Shown: positions 5,870 through 14,430, counted from the first letter of the stretch. The stretch is DNA of 22,954 nt from DAOTWP01 sp034435675 (GCA_034435675.1 DAOTWP010000133.1:1-22954); one strand, 5' to 3'. Program-made: numbers and translations. Notes: a model not told the origin generated them from the letters alone.

Positions 5870-7429
5870 TTATAGCTTCTCGGCGATGCTCTTCGCCTGC
5901 GTGAACAGCAGCAGGTAATCCGGTCCGCCTGCCTTGCTGTCCGTGCCGCTCATGTTGAAACCGCCAAAAGGATGCACCCCGACCAGCGCGCCGGTGCACT
6001 TGCGGTTGAAATACAGATTGCCGACATGGAATTCGCGCCGTGCCTTTTCCAGCCGTGAACGGTCATTGCTGTATACCGCGCCGGTCAGCCCATATTCCGT
6101 GCTGTTGGCAATGCGCAGCGCGTCGTCATAATCTGCGGCGGGGATCAGCGCCAGGACAGGACCAAAAATCTCTTCCTGCGCAATGCGGGCATCACCGGGG
6201 ACATCGCCAAAGACCGTCGGCTCAATGAAATAACCGCCCTCCGGGGTTTCGATTGCTCTGCCGCCCGTGAGCAGCTTGCCTTCCTGCGTGCCAATCTCAA
6301 TGTAATCCATAATGGTCTTGAATGCCTTCGCATCAACGACCGGACCCATCCAGACATGCAAACCAGCGTCTGTCGCGCCCACACTGATCTGTTTGGTCAG
6401 TTCAGTTACCCGCTGTGCCACCTGATCATAGACCCGCCGCACAATGATCGCGCGGGACCCGGCAGAGCATTTTTGCCCCTGAAAGCCAAACGCGCCGGTG
6501 ACAATGCCCTGCGCGGCGGCTTCCAGATCGGCGGTTTCGTCCACCAGCACGGCATCTTTGCCGCCCATTTCCAGCAGGGTGCGCTTGAGCCAGATTTGCC
6601 CCGGATGCACCTTCGCCGCGCGCTCGAAAATGTTCATGCCGACTTCTTTGGAACCAGTGAAAGCGATGAAGCGCGTACCAGGATGATCCACCAACCGCGA
6701 ACCGGTGCTGCTGCCCGGTCCGCTGACGTAGTTCAGCACCCCGGCGGGGAGTCCGGCGTTCCACAACAGTTCGCAGAATTTGTAAGCGATCCAGGGACTT
6801 TGCGAGGCAGGCTTGAGAATCGTGGCATTGCCCGAAACCACTGACGCCGAGGTCATGCCGGTCATGATCGCGTTGGGGAAGTTCCAGGGCGGGATAATGA
6901 CGCCGACGCCCAACGGAATATACTGCAATTCCAATTGTTCCGGCGCATATTTTTCGAGCATGTGGCTGCTGTCCGCCATGCGCAGAATCTGGCGGGCATA
7001 GTATTCGAGGAAGTCAATCGACTCGGCGGTGTCAGCATCTGCCTCGACCCAGCTTTTGCCTACTTCCAGCACCATCACGGCGCTGAATTCGTGTTTACGG
7101 CGGCGCATATCGCCCGCCGCGCGCAGCAGGTAGCGGGCACGTTCCTCAGCAGAGACAAAGCGCCAGGTCTCGAACGCTTTGGTCGCGGCAGCAACCGCCA
7201 TGTCCGCATGTTCAATCGCACCGCTGGCAAAATTGCCCAGCACTTCTTTGGGGCGGGCGGGATTGGTCGAGGCAAACGTCTTGTCAAGATAAATGTGTTC
7301 CCCGCCGATCACCAGCGGATAGGTTTTGCCCAGTTCGGCTTTGACGCCATCCAGCGCCTGTTGAAACGCTGCCACGTTGGCGGGATTGGAGAAATCAGTC
7401 AAGGGTTCATTGCGAAATTCAGGTAACAT
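5870..7429 (-). CDS. pruA: Delta-1-pyrroline-5-carboxylate dehydrogenase
   Basis: This aldehyde dehydrogenase oxidises glutamate semialdehyde (P5C) to glutamate with NAD+, the second step of proline breakdown and part of arginine/ornithine breakdown. The 519-residue length and the N-terminal NEPLTDF and INPARPKEVLG-like segments fit the stand-alone P5CDH subfamily. Key ALDH features, numbered from the ATG, are PPWNFP near 180 (anion-hole Asn), FTGSKEVG near 260 (NAD site), LEMGGKDA with general base Glu287, GQKCSAGSR with nucleophile Cys321, and EEIFGPVLA near 410. AGGAG lies 10 nt before the ATG at 7429; an in-frame TTG at 7435 would give two more residues with a 4-nt spacing. It has its own extended -10 promoter. 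No proline dehydrogenase gene is in the window. Confidence 0.93.
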   Translation of the reverse strand: MLPEFRNEPLTDFSNPANVAAFQQALDGVKAELGKTYPLVIGGEHIYLDKTFASTNPARPKEVLGNFASGAIEHADMAVAAATKAFETWRFVSAEERARYLLRAAGDMRRRKHEFSAVMVLEVGKSWVEADADTAESIDFLEYYARQILRMADSSHMLEKYAPEQLELQYIPLGVGVIIPPWNFPNAIMTGMTSASVVSGNATILKPASQSPWIAYKFCELLWNAGLPAGVLNYVSGPGSSTGSRLVDHPGTRFIAFTGSKEVGMNIFERAAKVHPGQIWLKRTLLEMGGKDAVLVDETADLEAAAQGIVTGAFGFQGQKCSAGSRAIIVRRVYDQVAQRVTELTKQISVGATDAGLHVWMGPVVDAKAFKTIMDYIEIGTQEGKLLTGGRAIETPEGGYFIEPTVFGDVPGDARIAQEEIFGPVLALIPAADYDDALRIANSTEYGLTGAVYSNDRSRLEKARREFHVGNLYFNRKCTGALVGVHPFGGFNMSGTDSKAGGPDYLLLFTQAKSIAEKL

Positions 7430-7469
7430 GCACAAACCACTCCTGCAAGGAACTAGATATTTTGCACTT

Positions 7470-7478
7470 ATTATAGCA
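7470..7478 (-). promoter_or_regulatory. Extended -10 promoter of pruA
   Basis: TGCTATAAT on the minus strand, about 40 nt before the pruA start. No clear -35, as expected for an extended -10 promoter. Confidence 0.6.
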
Positions 7479-7510
7479 GATTCAGCGCTAATTCTACCTG
7501 CAAAACGACA

Positions 7511-8779
7511 TCATCCCGGCACGCCATCTGACACACCCCAACGCGCCGCCGGGGGCAGATAATCTGCACAGACCAGCACCACCGGCGCGCCAGCATAACG
7601 GGTCAGTACCAGTGTGCAGGACTGCGCTCCTTTGAGTTTCAGGAGGGGAATCAGTTCGTCGGGCTGCATCGGGAAGCCGCGCTTTTTGACCGTCACCTGC
7701 CCGATAGCGCGCTCACGCAGCCAGGCACGCAGATGCTTAAGGTTGAACGGCAGCCAATCCAGTATCTGCCATGCCCGCAGCCACGCGGACTGCGGCGGGA
7801 ATTCGGTGGTGAAGTAGGCAATTGTCGGATCAAGCAGTGCCCCGCCCCACTGCGCCGCCAGTGCCTGCACCAGCCCGGCGCGCAGAATCGCCGGGTCGGG
7901 TTCACACAGCCAGGCACGCGGTTCTGCCACAGGCGCGTGGATGTGCTGTTCCGCTGAATCCCAATGCAGCCTGCCAGCGGGCGTCAGCAGTGTGGCGCGG
8001 GTGCGCAGTCCTCGGTGGGCGGCGGTGGGCGGCGCGGTGGGCGGTGCGGTGGGCGGAAGTGGGCGGGTGTCGGTGTCCAGCCAGAGCAGTGCTTCTTTCA
8101 GGCTGCCAGACACCGAGATAAACTCAATTACTCCGTGATAAGCGCCAAGCTGCTCAAGCTGCACGCCGGGCGAAAGCTTGACGACAATCTGCGCGGCAAT
8201 CCAGCGGCGCACGGTAGACAACGGCGGCTGGTACTGTTCGACATCGAAAATGCGGCGCGCGTCGTCAGCACGGCGGGCAGGGTCAAAAAAGATGGTTTCT
8301 GCCGAGGGCAGCGATTCACGGGTCACGTCGCGCACTTCAAACTGCGCGTCCAGACTCAGCGCCGCCGCATTCAGCCGCGCGAGCATTACCCGCAGCGGGT
8401 CAATATCCACGCCGGTCACCCGTGCCCCTGCCACCGCGAATGCCAGCGAGTCCGCGCCGATGCCGCAGCAGGCATCCAGCACCTGCCCGGATGCGCAGCG
8501 CCCCGCGCGATAGGCACGCACCAGCGGGTCGCTTGCTTGTTCCAGTGCCTCACGTGTGAACCACAGCCGCGCCGCGTCCGCGCCAAACTTATCCACTGCC
8601 TTCAGCCGCAGGCGGGCAATTTCCAGCGCGGCGGCGGCATGTTCAGGTGGGTAATGCCTGCGCAGGCGGGTCAGCAGCGGCAGCACCCGCGCCTCGCCGA
8701 GGTCTTCGGCGGCTAGCGAGTCGAGCAGCGCCGTGCCCGCCGCTGAAGTGAGAAACGCCAGAGTCTGCGGATCCAACAA
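7511..8779 (-). CDS. Class I SAM-dependent methyltransferase with THUMP-like C-terminal domain
   Basis: The product is 422 residues. An N-terminal helical part (about 1-95) leads into a Rossmann methyltransferase core. Motif I is LDACCGIGADSLAFA (101-115), the acidic end of strand 2 is TGVDIDPLR (122-130), and FFDPARR (164-170) sits at motif IV. The DPARR motif and the basic C-terminal VKKRGFPMQPDEL are hallmarks of the THUMP-like-domain methyltransferases, whose substrate is thought to be RNA but is not settled. A Pro-Thr-Ala repeat at about 242-253 is encoded by a 12-bp repeat and probably forms a linker. The start is TTG at 8779 (next codon is also TTG), 5 nt after the preceding gene's stop, implying translational coupling. 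It is the last gene of a four-gene operon. Confidence 0.85.
   Translation of the reverse strand: MLDPQTLAFLTSAAGTALLDSLAAEDLGEARVLPLLTRLRRHYPPEHAAAALEIARLRLKAVDKFGADAARLWFTREALEQASDPLVRAYRAGRCASGQVLDACCGIGADSLAFAVAGARVTGVDIDPLRVMLARLNAAALSLDAQFEVRDVTRESLPSAETIFFDPARRADDARRIFDVEQYQPPLSTVRRWIAAQIVVKLSPGVQLEQLGAYHGVIEFISVSGSLKEALLWLDTDTRPLPPTAPPTAPPTAAHRGLRTRATLLTPAGRLHWDSAEQHIHAPVAEPRAWLCEPDPAILRAGLVQALAAQWGGALLDPTIAYFTTEFPPQSAWLRAWQILDWLPFNLKHLRAWLRERAIGQVTVKKRGFPMQPDELIPLLKLKGAQSCTLVLTRYAGAPVVLVCADYLPPAARWGVSDGVPG
8013..8056. repeat. Short tandem repeat inside the methyltransferase gene
   Basis: CGGTGGGCGG occurs four times (starts 8013, 8023, 8035, 8047). The last three starts are 12 bp apart, which is four codons, and they encode Pro-Pro-Thr-Ala units on the minus strand. 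In-frame repeat number could vary between strains. Confidence 0.75.
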
Positions 8780-8784
8780 GGGCT

Positions 8785-9639
8785 TTACTCATCCGGCGCT
8801 TCTGCCGTCGTGGGATCCAGCGGCACAAACTGCACCCCCGCGCTGAGGACTTCCGGCGCAGGGTTGAGCAGCACCGGCAGCGTCCATGCGGCGGCTGTCG
8901 CCCGGCTGAATTTCGCAACTTTGTTAATGTCCCGAATCTGCCCAGCCAGCACGGCAGGCTGCATAAAGCTGACCGCGCGCGGTAAACTGCTGAACGCCAG
9001 CAAATGCAGACTGTCACCGCGCGGCACCGCCACCGCGCCCCACTGCACCGGCTCGTCGGGCTGGCGCGCCCAGACGGGCTTGTTGGGCGTCTCCTGTACC
9101 AGCAGATGCACATAACGCCCGCTGTACTGCGTCAGGTCCAGCAGATCACCATCCTGCACGGCAACTCCGGACACCCGCGCCAGCGTATCGTCCGTGACAT
9201 GGGGTTTTTCGCCGCGCAGCAGCACGCCCGTAGGCAGCGGGCATTCTGCGGCGGTTTCGACCAGAATGCGCGTGTAACCGGCTTGTTCCAGCGCCCGCAC
9301 CAGGGCTTCCTCTGGCTCTCCATTCGGATTGACCAGCACCAGCCGCCCGCCGGGGCGCAGCACGCGCAGCGCCGCGTCCAGAAACGCCGGGGTGAAGCCC
9401 GCGCCGTACAGTACCACGGCATCGGCGCTGTTCTCAGCAGCGGCGCGGTTTTCGGCTGCTGTGCTTTCCAGCATCATGCCGACGGACTGCACCTCCAAAT
9501 CCTGGCGCAGTTCGCCAAGCACAGCCCCTGCCCTGCCCTCTACATCCAGCAGACGCAGGCGCGAGGCGCTGGGCGGCAGGTGTTTTGCCATCGCCGTAAT
9601 CAGCAGACGGGTCAAACGTGGTGTCGTGGCAGCGGTCAT
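8785..9639 (-). CDS. Conserved-looking two-part protein, methyltransferase-like N-terminus
   Basis: I do not recognise this 284-residue protein by name. Residues about 1-150 look like a degenerate Rossmann methyltransferase: RLRLLDVEGRAGAVLGEL resembles motif I but lacks the usual Gly-x-Gly, AVVLYGAGFTPAFLDAALRVLRPGGRLVLVNP matches motifs IV-V, and helices follow. Residues about 165-284 form a separate domain with YVHLLVQETPNKPVW, VPRGDSLHLLAFSSLPRAV, FMQPAVLAGQIRD and WTLPVLLNP, which recalls SseB-like or enhanced-serine-sensitivity folds. That comparison is weak. The lost glycines suggest the N-terminal part may not bind SAM. ATG at 9639 lies 5 nt after the previous stop, and its own stop is 5 nt before the next start, so it is firmly in the operon. 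Confidence 0.7.
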   Translation of the reverse strand: MTAATTPRLTRLLITAMAKHLPPSASRLRLLDVEGRAGAVLGELRQDLEVQSVGMMLESTAAENRAAAENSADAVVLYGAGFTPAFLDAALRVLRPGGRLVLVNPNGEPEEALVRALEQAGYTRILVETAAECPLPTGVLLRGEKPHVTDDTLARVSGVAVQDGDLLDLTQYSGRYVHLLVQETPNKPVWARQPDEPVQWGAVAVPRGDSLHLLAFSSLPRAVSFMQPAVLAGQIRDINKVAKFSRATAAAWTLPVLLNPAPEVLSAGVQFVPLDPTTAEAPDE

Positions 9640-9644
9640 CGGCG

Positions 9645-9881
9645 CTACTTCCGCTTGCCGCCCGGCTGCTTGCCACCGGGCTGCCCGCCGCCCGATTCAG
9701 CCAGCGCTGCCATCAGGTCGAGCAGTTCATCCCACTCTTCCTGAAAGAAATGCACCGTCACCGACCCGAACTCGATGTGAAAGACGGCTTCGCCGTCCGG
9801 TTCATCGCTGCGCCAGGCGATATAGTTTTCGGTTTCCGCCAGCGTCTGCACTGGAATATCATCACCACTGCGACTGCTCAT
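9645..9881 (-). CDS. Small acidic hypothetical protein (78 residues)
   Basis: ATG at 9881 has GGGAGGA 6 nt upstream, a strong ribosome-binding site; the frame is open further up to 9983, but the longer version lacks one. The protein has an acidic core, NYIAWRSDEPDGEAVFHIEF, then GSVTVHFFQEEWDELLDLM, which looks like a short beta sheet followed by an amphipathic helix. It ends in a low-complexity Gly/Gln/Lys tail (two GGKQPGGK-like units). No signal peptide or membrane helix is seen. Its stop is 5 nt from the next start and it follows the permease gene by 70 nt. Function unknown. Confidence 0.75.
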   Translation of the reverse strand: MSSRSGDDIPVQTLAETENYIAWRSDEPDGEAVFHIEFGSVTVHFFQEEWDELLDLMAALAESGGGQPGGKQPGGKRK

Positions 9882-9951
9882 GCATCGTCCTCCCTGTTGT
9901 GAAGTAAATCTGATTAGCGGTATGCCTCGTGACTGAACTGCCCGCCCACCG

Positions 9952-11328
9952 CTACGCCTGTTGTTCGTCCGGCAGTGAGTCATCCATACGCCCCGGCAAA
10001 GGGCTGCGCGTCACCGTGCGCGAAACCCCGCGCACACCGGAACGCGCGCGGCGGTAGACCCAGCGCCCGCCCCAGACACCCCAGCGCACAAAACGACTGC
10101 GATCTTCGATAGTTTTGACCTTTGGCGTCGGGAACGGATTCTGATCCATCAGCTTGCCGTAGACATACTGCCCGACCAACCGCAGGCTTGCCACCACCGG
10201 CGTCGCCAGCACAATGCCCAGCACGCCGAGCAGATTCGCCCCGACAATCACCGAGGCAATCACGACAAACGGGTGTAAATTGAGGCTGCCCCCCATGATG
10301 CGCGGAATGAGAATGATGCCCTCAAGCTGCTGGAGCAGACTCCACGTCACGGCAGTGACGATCAGCATGGGCAGCCCGGCATCCACAAACGGCAGGGTTG
10401 CCGAACTGTTGAACAGCGCCAGCAGCGCCGCCGGGATCAAACCAAGCGAGAACCCGATGCCCGGCAGAAATTCCAGCAGCGCGACGAACAGCCCAAGAAT
10501 GATCGCGTTGGGCAAACCGATAATGGTCATAGCCACAAACGTCACCGTGCCCATCACCGCACACAGCAGAAGCTGCCCGCGCAGATAGGCGTTCCACACA
10601 CGCCCCAGTTCGTACATCATGCGGCGCACATCGTTGCGGTAGGTATAAGGTGTAATCTCGACCAGTTTTTCGACGAACTGCTTACCGTCTTTCATCAGGT
10701 AAAAGATCATCGTGATCATAAAGACCAGATTGATCATCACGGTCAGCGCGCCGCCCAGCACATCAAACGCCTGCCCGGTGATGTTCGGCAGTGAGCTGAG
10801 CAAGCTCTGGATGGCACCCGTGAAGTCGAAACTGCGCATCGCAGCAGACAGGTCACCTGTGCCGAATAAGTCCCCCAGCCGTTCCAGCGGGATAAACGGC
10901 TGCCCGTCAATCAGAATCGGTTCGCCGTTGAATGTCAACGGCTGGCTCAGCGTGGTTTCAAGCTGTATCGCCAGATTTGCCAGCAGGCGCGGCAGCGCCG
11001 CAGCGAACTCCTCGAACTGGCTGCGCACCAGCGGAAAGACCACCAGAATCACGATGATGATGAAGGACAGCACAATCATAAACGCCAGCAGAATCGCCAG
11101 ACCGGGCAGGCGCCGCCCGCCCAACAACCGCGCAAAGAGACGCATTTCGAAAAACAGTGCCACCGGATAAAGCAAATAGGCAATGATGACCGATACGAGG
11201 AACATCGGCAGCACATTGTTCAGGCGCAGCAGCAGCAGCGAAATCCCCAGGGCGGCAATCAGAATGATCGTGCGCTTGGTGCGATCACTCCACGCGGGGG
11301 AGGTAATGGGCGGAGGCGAATTCGTCAC
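9952..11328 (-). CDS. AI-2E family transporter (PerM/UPF0118 type)
   Basis: This 458-residue integral membrane protein begins with a short polar stretch, then helices near 20-45 (IILIAALGISLLLLRLNN), 43-62 and 75-100 (LAILLAFMIVLSFIIIVILV). A periplasmic-type loop with a LSQPLTFNGEPILIDGQP stretch follows, then helices near 195-215, 245-300 and 330-385. The loop-helix DGKQFVEKL and the GIGFSLGLIPAALLALF and GANLLGVLGIVLATPV segments are characteristic of the AI-2E/PerM family. Members have been linked to autoinducer-2 export or cation/proton exchange; the substrate here is unknown. A basic C-terminal tail of about 70 residues follows the last helix. The start is GTG at 11328 with GAGGG 8 nt upstream. 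It is the first gene of the operon driven from 11384-11412. Confidence 0.88.
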   Translation of the reverse strand: MTNSPPPITSPAWSDRTKRTIILIAALGISLLLLRLNNVLPMFLVSVIIAYLLYPVALFFEMRLFARLLGGRRLPGLAILLAFMIVLSFIIIVILVVFPLVRSQFEEFAAALPRLLANLAIQLETTLSQPLTFNGEPILIDGQPFIPLERLGDLFGTGDLSAAMRSFDFTGAIQSLLSSLPNITGQAFDVLGGALTVMINLVFMITMIFYLMKDGKQFVEKLVEITPYTYRNDVRRMMYELGRVWNAYLRGQLLLCAVMGTVTFVAMTIIGLPNAIILGLFVALLEFLPGIGFSLGLIPAALLALFNSSATLPFVDAGLPMLIVTAVTWSLLQQLEGIILIPRIMGGSLNLHPFVVIASVIVGANLLGVLGIVLATPVVASLRLVGQYVYGKLMDQNPFPTPKVKTIEDRSRFVRWGVWGGRWVYRRARSGVRGVSRTVTRSPLPGRMDDSLPDEQQA

Positions 11329-11383
11329 GGCAGAAACCCTCGTGAACCACTTGATGGCGGAATGCTACCCGCAGAATGAATTG

Positions 11384-11412
11384 ATCATAAAAGAAGACGA
11401 CAGATGCGACAA
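11384..11412 (-). promoter_or_regulatory. Promoter of the AI-2E transporter operon
   Basis: TTGTCG (11412-11407), a 17-nt spacer, then TATGAT (11389-11384) on the minus strand. Predicted start is about 50 nt before the GTG. Confidence 0.6.
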
Positions 11413-11517
11413 TACAGCATTTCGGCAGGCTGCCCTGGCACTATTTTAAACGAAAATATGCGCCACAGCCTACTGACCATGACGCATTTGCCTGTTCTGA
11501 GTTACAAACAGCGCCCG

Positions 11518-11533
11518 TGCAGGCGCGCCTGCA
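11518..11533. repeat. 16-bp perfect palindrome downstream of pnp
   Basis: TGCAGGCGCGCCTGCA reads identically on both strands, 36 bp after the pnp stop. It could fold as a short mRNA-end hairpin or be a protein site. There is no U tract after it. Confidence 0.5.
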
Positions 11534-11569
11534 GGCAGGTGTACCTACTGCGCGCCGCTGCTGACGCTG

Positions 11570-13891
11570 CTAGCTGCGGCGGTCGCGGTTACCACCACCG
11601 GGGCGTCCGCCGCCCTCACGGTTGCCACCACCGGAACGTCCCCCGTCGCGTCCGCCATCACGACTGCCGCCGGGGCGTCCACCACCACCAGACCGCCCGC
11701 CATCACGCCCGCCGGAACGTCCACCGCTGGGGCGCGAGTCGCGCATACGCGCTTCTTCTGCCGTCCAGCCTTCCAGCACTGCCTGACGACTGAGGCGCAC
11801 CTTGCCATCCGGGCTGACGTCAGTGACCATGACCATGATTTCGTCACCAATGCGCACTTCGTCAGCGGCGTCTTTCACGTGGCGGTCGGCAAGCTGCGAG
11901 ATATGCACCATGCCGTCCCTGCCGGGCAGGAACTCAACAAACACGCCGTAGGACTCGATGCGCGTCACCTTGCCGGTATACACCCGCCCGATCTGCGCTT
12001 CCTCGGTCAAACCCTGAATTTCCTGCACCGCCAGATCCACCGACGGACCATCGTTGCCCGCGATAAACACCGTGCCGTCGTCCTGAATATCAACCTTGAC
12101 CTTCAGGCGATCCTGAATGCTGCGCACGACTTTGCCGCCGGGTCCAATCACCGCGCCGATTTTCTCCACGTCGATCTTGATAGAGGTCATGCGCGGCGCA
12201 TAGTCGTTCAGTTCTGCGCGCGGCGCAGGGATGCAGTCAGTGATGACTTTGAGGATTTGCATCCGGGCGTCACGCGCCTGTGCCAGCGCGCGCTGCATCA
12301 CCTCGTCGGTCACGCCGCTGATCTTGATATCCATTTGCAGCGCGGTGATGCCGCGTTCAGTCCCGGCAACCTTGAAGTCCATATCACCCAGGTGGTCTTC
12401 TAACCCCTGAATGTCGGTCAGCACGGCGACCTGATCACCTTCTTTAATCAGCCCCATTGCAATCCCGGCAACTGGGCGCACAAGCGGCACGCCCGCGTCC
12501 ATCAGCGCCAGCGTGCTGCCACAGACACTCGCCATGGACGTGCTGCCGTTGGAACTGAGCACTTCGCTCACCAGACGGATCGTGTAGGGGAACTCATCTT
12601 CCGGCGGAATCATGCTGCGCAGCGCGGTTTCTGCCAGCGCCCCGTGCCCAATCTCGCGGCGCTTGGGACCACGCAGCGGCGCGGTCTCGCCGGACGAAAA
12701 CGGCGGCATGTTGTAATGGTGCATGTAGCGTTTTTCATCTTCGGGATACAGCCCGTCCAGCAGTTGCGAGTCACGCGGTGTACCCAGCGTGGCGACGGTC
12801 AGCACCTGGGTCTGCCCGCGTGTAAATAAGCCTGTGCCATGCACACGCGGAATCACACCGACTTCCGCCGACAGGGGACGAATCGTCGTATAGTCGCGTC
12901 CGTCAGGGCGCACGCCGTCATCCAGAATGCGGCGGCGCACTTCCTGCTTGATAACCTTCGACAGACACTCGCGCACATCCTTCAGCTTGATCTGCTGCGC
13001 CGGGTCGTCCTGCGCTTCGTTGTGCGCCTGATACTCCGCAACCAGTTCTTCGCGCACGGCGTCAAGCGCTTCGTTGCGTCCTTCGCGATCTGTAAAGCGC
13101 GTGATAATGTCGCGCACACTGGCGCGGGTCTTGCTGGCAACCGCCTCGAACAGCGCTTCGTTCATTTGCTCAATAACGACTTCCTGCTTGGCTTTGCCGA
13201 CTGCCGCCTGCATCTCTTTTTGCAATTGAATCAGCGGTTGCAGCGCCTCCTGCGCCAGCTTCAGCGCGCGCAGCATCGTCTCCTCGTCCACTTCCGTCGC
13301 GCCGCATTCGACCATGTTGATCGCATGCTCCGTACCCGCCACGCGCAGGTCAAGAATGCTATTCTCCATTTGCGAAATCGTCGGGTTGACGACCAGTTCG
13401 CCATCAATCAGTCCGATGCGCACACCGGCAACCGGACCGCCCCAGGGGATGTCCGAAATGATGATCGCCGCGCTTGCCGCCACAATGCCGAGCATATCCA
13501 CATGATGCTCCTGATCGTGACTCAGCGACGTGAGAATGACCTGCACCTCATTGCGCATCTCGTCAGGGAACAGCGGACGCAGCGGACGGTCAATCACGCG
13601 GGAGATCAGTACGGCAGTATCGGAGGGCTTGCCTTCGCGCCGGAAAAAACTGCCGGGAATACGCCCGGCGGCATAGAGCTTTTCTTCGTATTCCACTTGC
13701 AGCGGAAAGAAGTCAATGCCTTCGCGGATATTCTTGCTCATCGTCGCGGCACAGAAGATCACGGTGTCGCCCATGCGCACCGTCACCGCGCCGCCTGCCT
13801 GTTCCGCCAATTTGCCCGTTTCGACAATGAGATCTTCAGTGCCGATGTGAGCAGAAAAACGGTGTGCTACCCTGTTTGCTGTGATAACCAT
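11570..13891 (-). CDS. pnp: Polyribonucleotide nucleotidyltransferase (PNPase)
   Basis: PNPase is a trimeric, phosphate-dependent 3'-5' exoribonuclease of the RNA degradosome. The 773-residue product has the full order: RNase PH domain 1 (about 15-145, with FFPLQVEYEEKLYAAGRIPG and FFRREGKPSD), a helical linker, RNase PH domain 2 (about 335-540, with RPDGRDYTTIRPLSAEVGVI, RGQTQVL and the catalytic-site region VCGSTLALMDAGVPL), KH domain (about 565-625, GxxG loop IGPGGK) and S1 domain (about 635-705, ESYGVFVEFLPGRDGMVHIS). After residue about 715 comes a 55-residue tail of Gly/Arg/Asp/Ser repeats (GGRDGG, GGRSGGG), unusual compared with the short tail of the E. coli enzyme. GGAGG lies 12 nt before the ATG. 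It follows rpsO, as in many bacteria, but with a 539-nt leader. Confidence 0.97.
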   Translation of the reverse strand: MVITANRVAHRFSAHIGTEDLIVETGKLAEQAGGAVTVRMGDTVIFCAATMSKNIREGIDFFPLQVEYEEKLYAAGRIPGSFFRREGKPSDTAVLISRVIDRPLRPLFPDEMRNEVQVILTSLSHDQEHHVDMLGIVAASAAIIISDIPWGGPVAGVRIGLIDGELVVNPTISQMENSILDLRVAGTEHAINMVECGATEVDEETMLRALKLAQEALQPLIQLQKEMQAAVGKAKQEVVIEQMNEALFEAVASKTRASVRDIITRFTDREGRNEALDAVREELVAEYQAHNEAQDDPAQQIKLKDVRECLSKVIKQEVRRRILDDGVRPDGRDYTTIRPLSAEVGVIPRVHGTGLFTRGQTQVLTVATLGTPRDSQLLDGLYPEDEKRYMHHYNMPPFSSGETAPLRGPKRREIGHGALAETALRSMIPPEDEFPYTIRLVSEVLSSNGSTSMASVCGSTLALMDAGVPLVRPVAGIAMGLIKEGDQVAVLTDIQGLEDHLGDMDFKVAGTERGITALQMDIKISGVTDEVMQRALAQARDARMQILKVITDCIPAPRAELNDYAPRMTSIKIDVEKIGAVIGPGGKVVRSIQDRLKVKVDIQDDGTVFIAGNDGPSVDLAVQEIQGLTEEAQIGRVYTGKVTRIESYGVFVEFLPGRDGMVHISQLADRHVKDAADEVRIGDEIMVMVTDVSPDGKVRLSRQAVLEGWTAEEARMRDSRPSGGRSGGRDGGRSGGGGRPGGSRDGGRDGGRSGGGNREGGGRPGGGNRDRRS

Positions 13892-14167
13892 GTAACTGTT
13901 GTGCCTCCACCAAAATGCGCCGCACCTGAAAACAGGAACTGGCGAATGCTGTTAACCGCTGTCTGTGCCGACCAGAGCCTTGCACCAGCCCCTGGTTATG
14001 CCGGCATCCCTGACCAACAGGCTCATTGCGCTTGTCGAGTTCATGGACAGACACTTAACAACATACGCCAATACCCGTTTTCGGCGGCAAAGCGTAAACG
14101 TGCCCCTGTGCGCTGCACCTGCCCGCCTGCGGGACGCCCTGCCCGGCGTGCGGCTAGCGAAAGGGGT

Positions 14168-14204
14168 AAAAAAACAAGATGTGTAACGCAGTTCAATCGT
14201 ACAC
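14168..14204 (-). terminator. Possible terminator after rpsO
   Basis: GTGTACG and CGTTACAC pair with one bulge (14204-14198 with 14188-14181), followed by ATCTTG and then seven T (14174-14168). The stem is modest and set back from the U run, so termination may be partial. Confidence 0.4.
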
Positions 14205-14366
14205 CGATTATGGTCTTGTGCCAAATGGATGTGCGCGGCAGCGGCGTGGGACAGCAGGTGTGTTTGAGCACTATGCGTAGGCGGCGCGTCCCCGCCAGAC
14301 CTGTTTGCAACCCATGAGCAGCCCCAACCTGCACGCGCCCGAAATGCTCTTATCCTCCGAATGCGT

Positions 14367-14415
14367 TGTGCGCCTGCTGCACTGGTTCCCGTTGTGGGTG
14401 TGCAGCAGGCGCACA
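14367..14415. repeat. 16-bp perfect hairpin just after rpsO
   Basis: TGTGCGCCTGCTGCAC (14367-14382) is the exact reverse complement of 14400-14415, with a 17-nt loop. It begins 16 nt after the rpsO stop and has no U tract. It could protect the rpsO 3' end from exonucleases or be an RNase III substrate. Confidence 0.75.
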
Positions 14416-14430
14416 GAGTCGCAACTTCTA

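Larger units (their letters stand above)
13892..14430 (-). other. Long structured rpsO-pnp intergenic leader
   Basis: These 539 bp hold no credible gene. They contain the 16-bp rpsO hairpin (14367-14415), a weaker hairpin with a U7 run (14168-14204), GC-rich small hairpins near 14130-14155 (ACGCC with GGCGT) and the pnp ribosome-binding site. In E. coli the rpsO-pnp leader is cut by RNase III and trimmed by PNPase for autoregulation; a similar role is inferred here, not shown. Confidence 0.55.

Noticed and set aside
8013..8056. Possible CRISPR-like repeat
   Set aside because: The unit is only 10-12 bp, without spacers, and encodes an in-frame Pro-Thr-Ala linker.
12839..14317. A 492-codon open frame on the plus strand
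   Set aside because: It lies mostly opposite pnp, and its product is His/Arg/Leu-rich without any domain; the minus strand carries full PNPase motifs.
14041..14334. A 97-codon minus-strand frame between rpsO and pnp
   Set aside because: No ribosome-binding site and low-complexity composition; the region is better explained as a structured leader.
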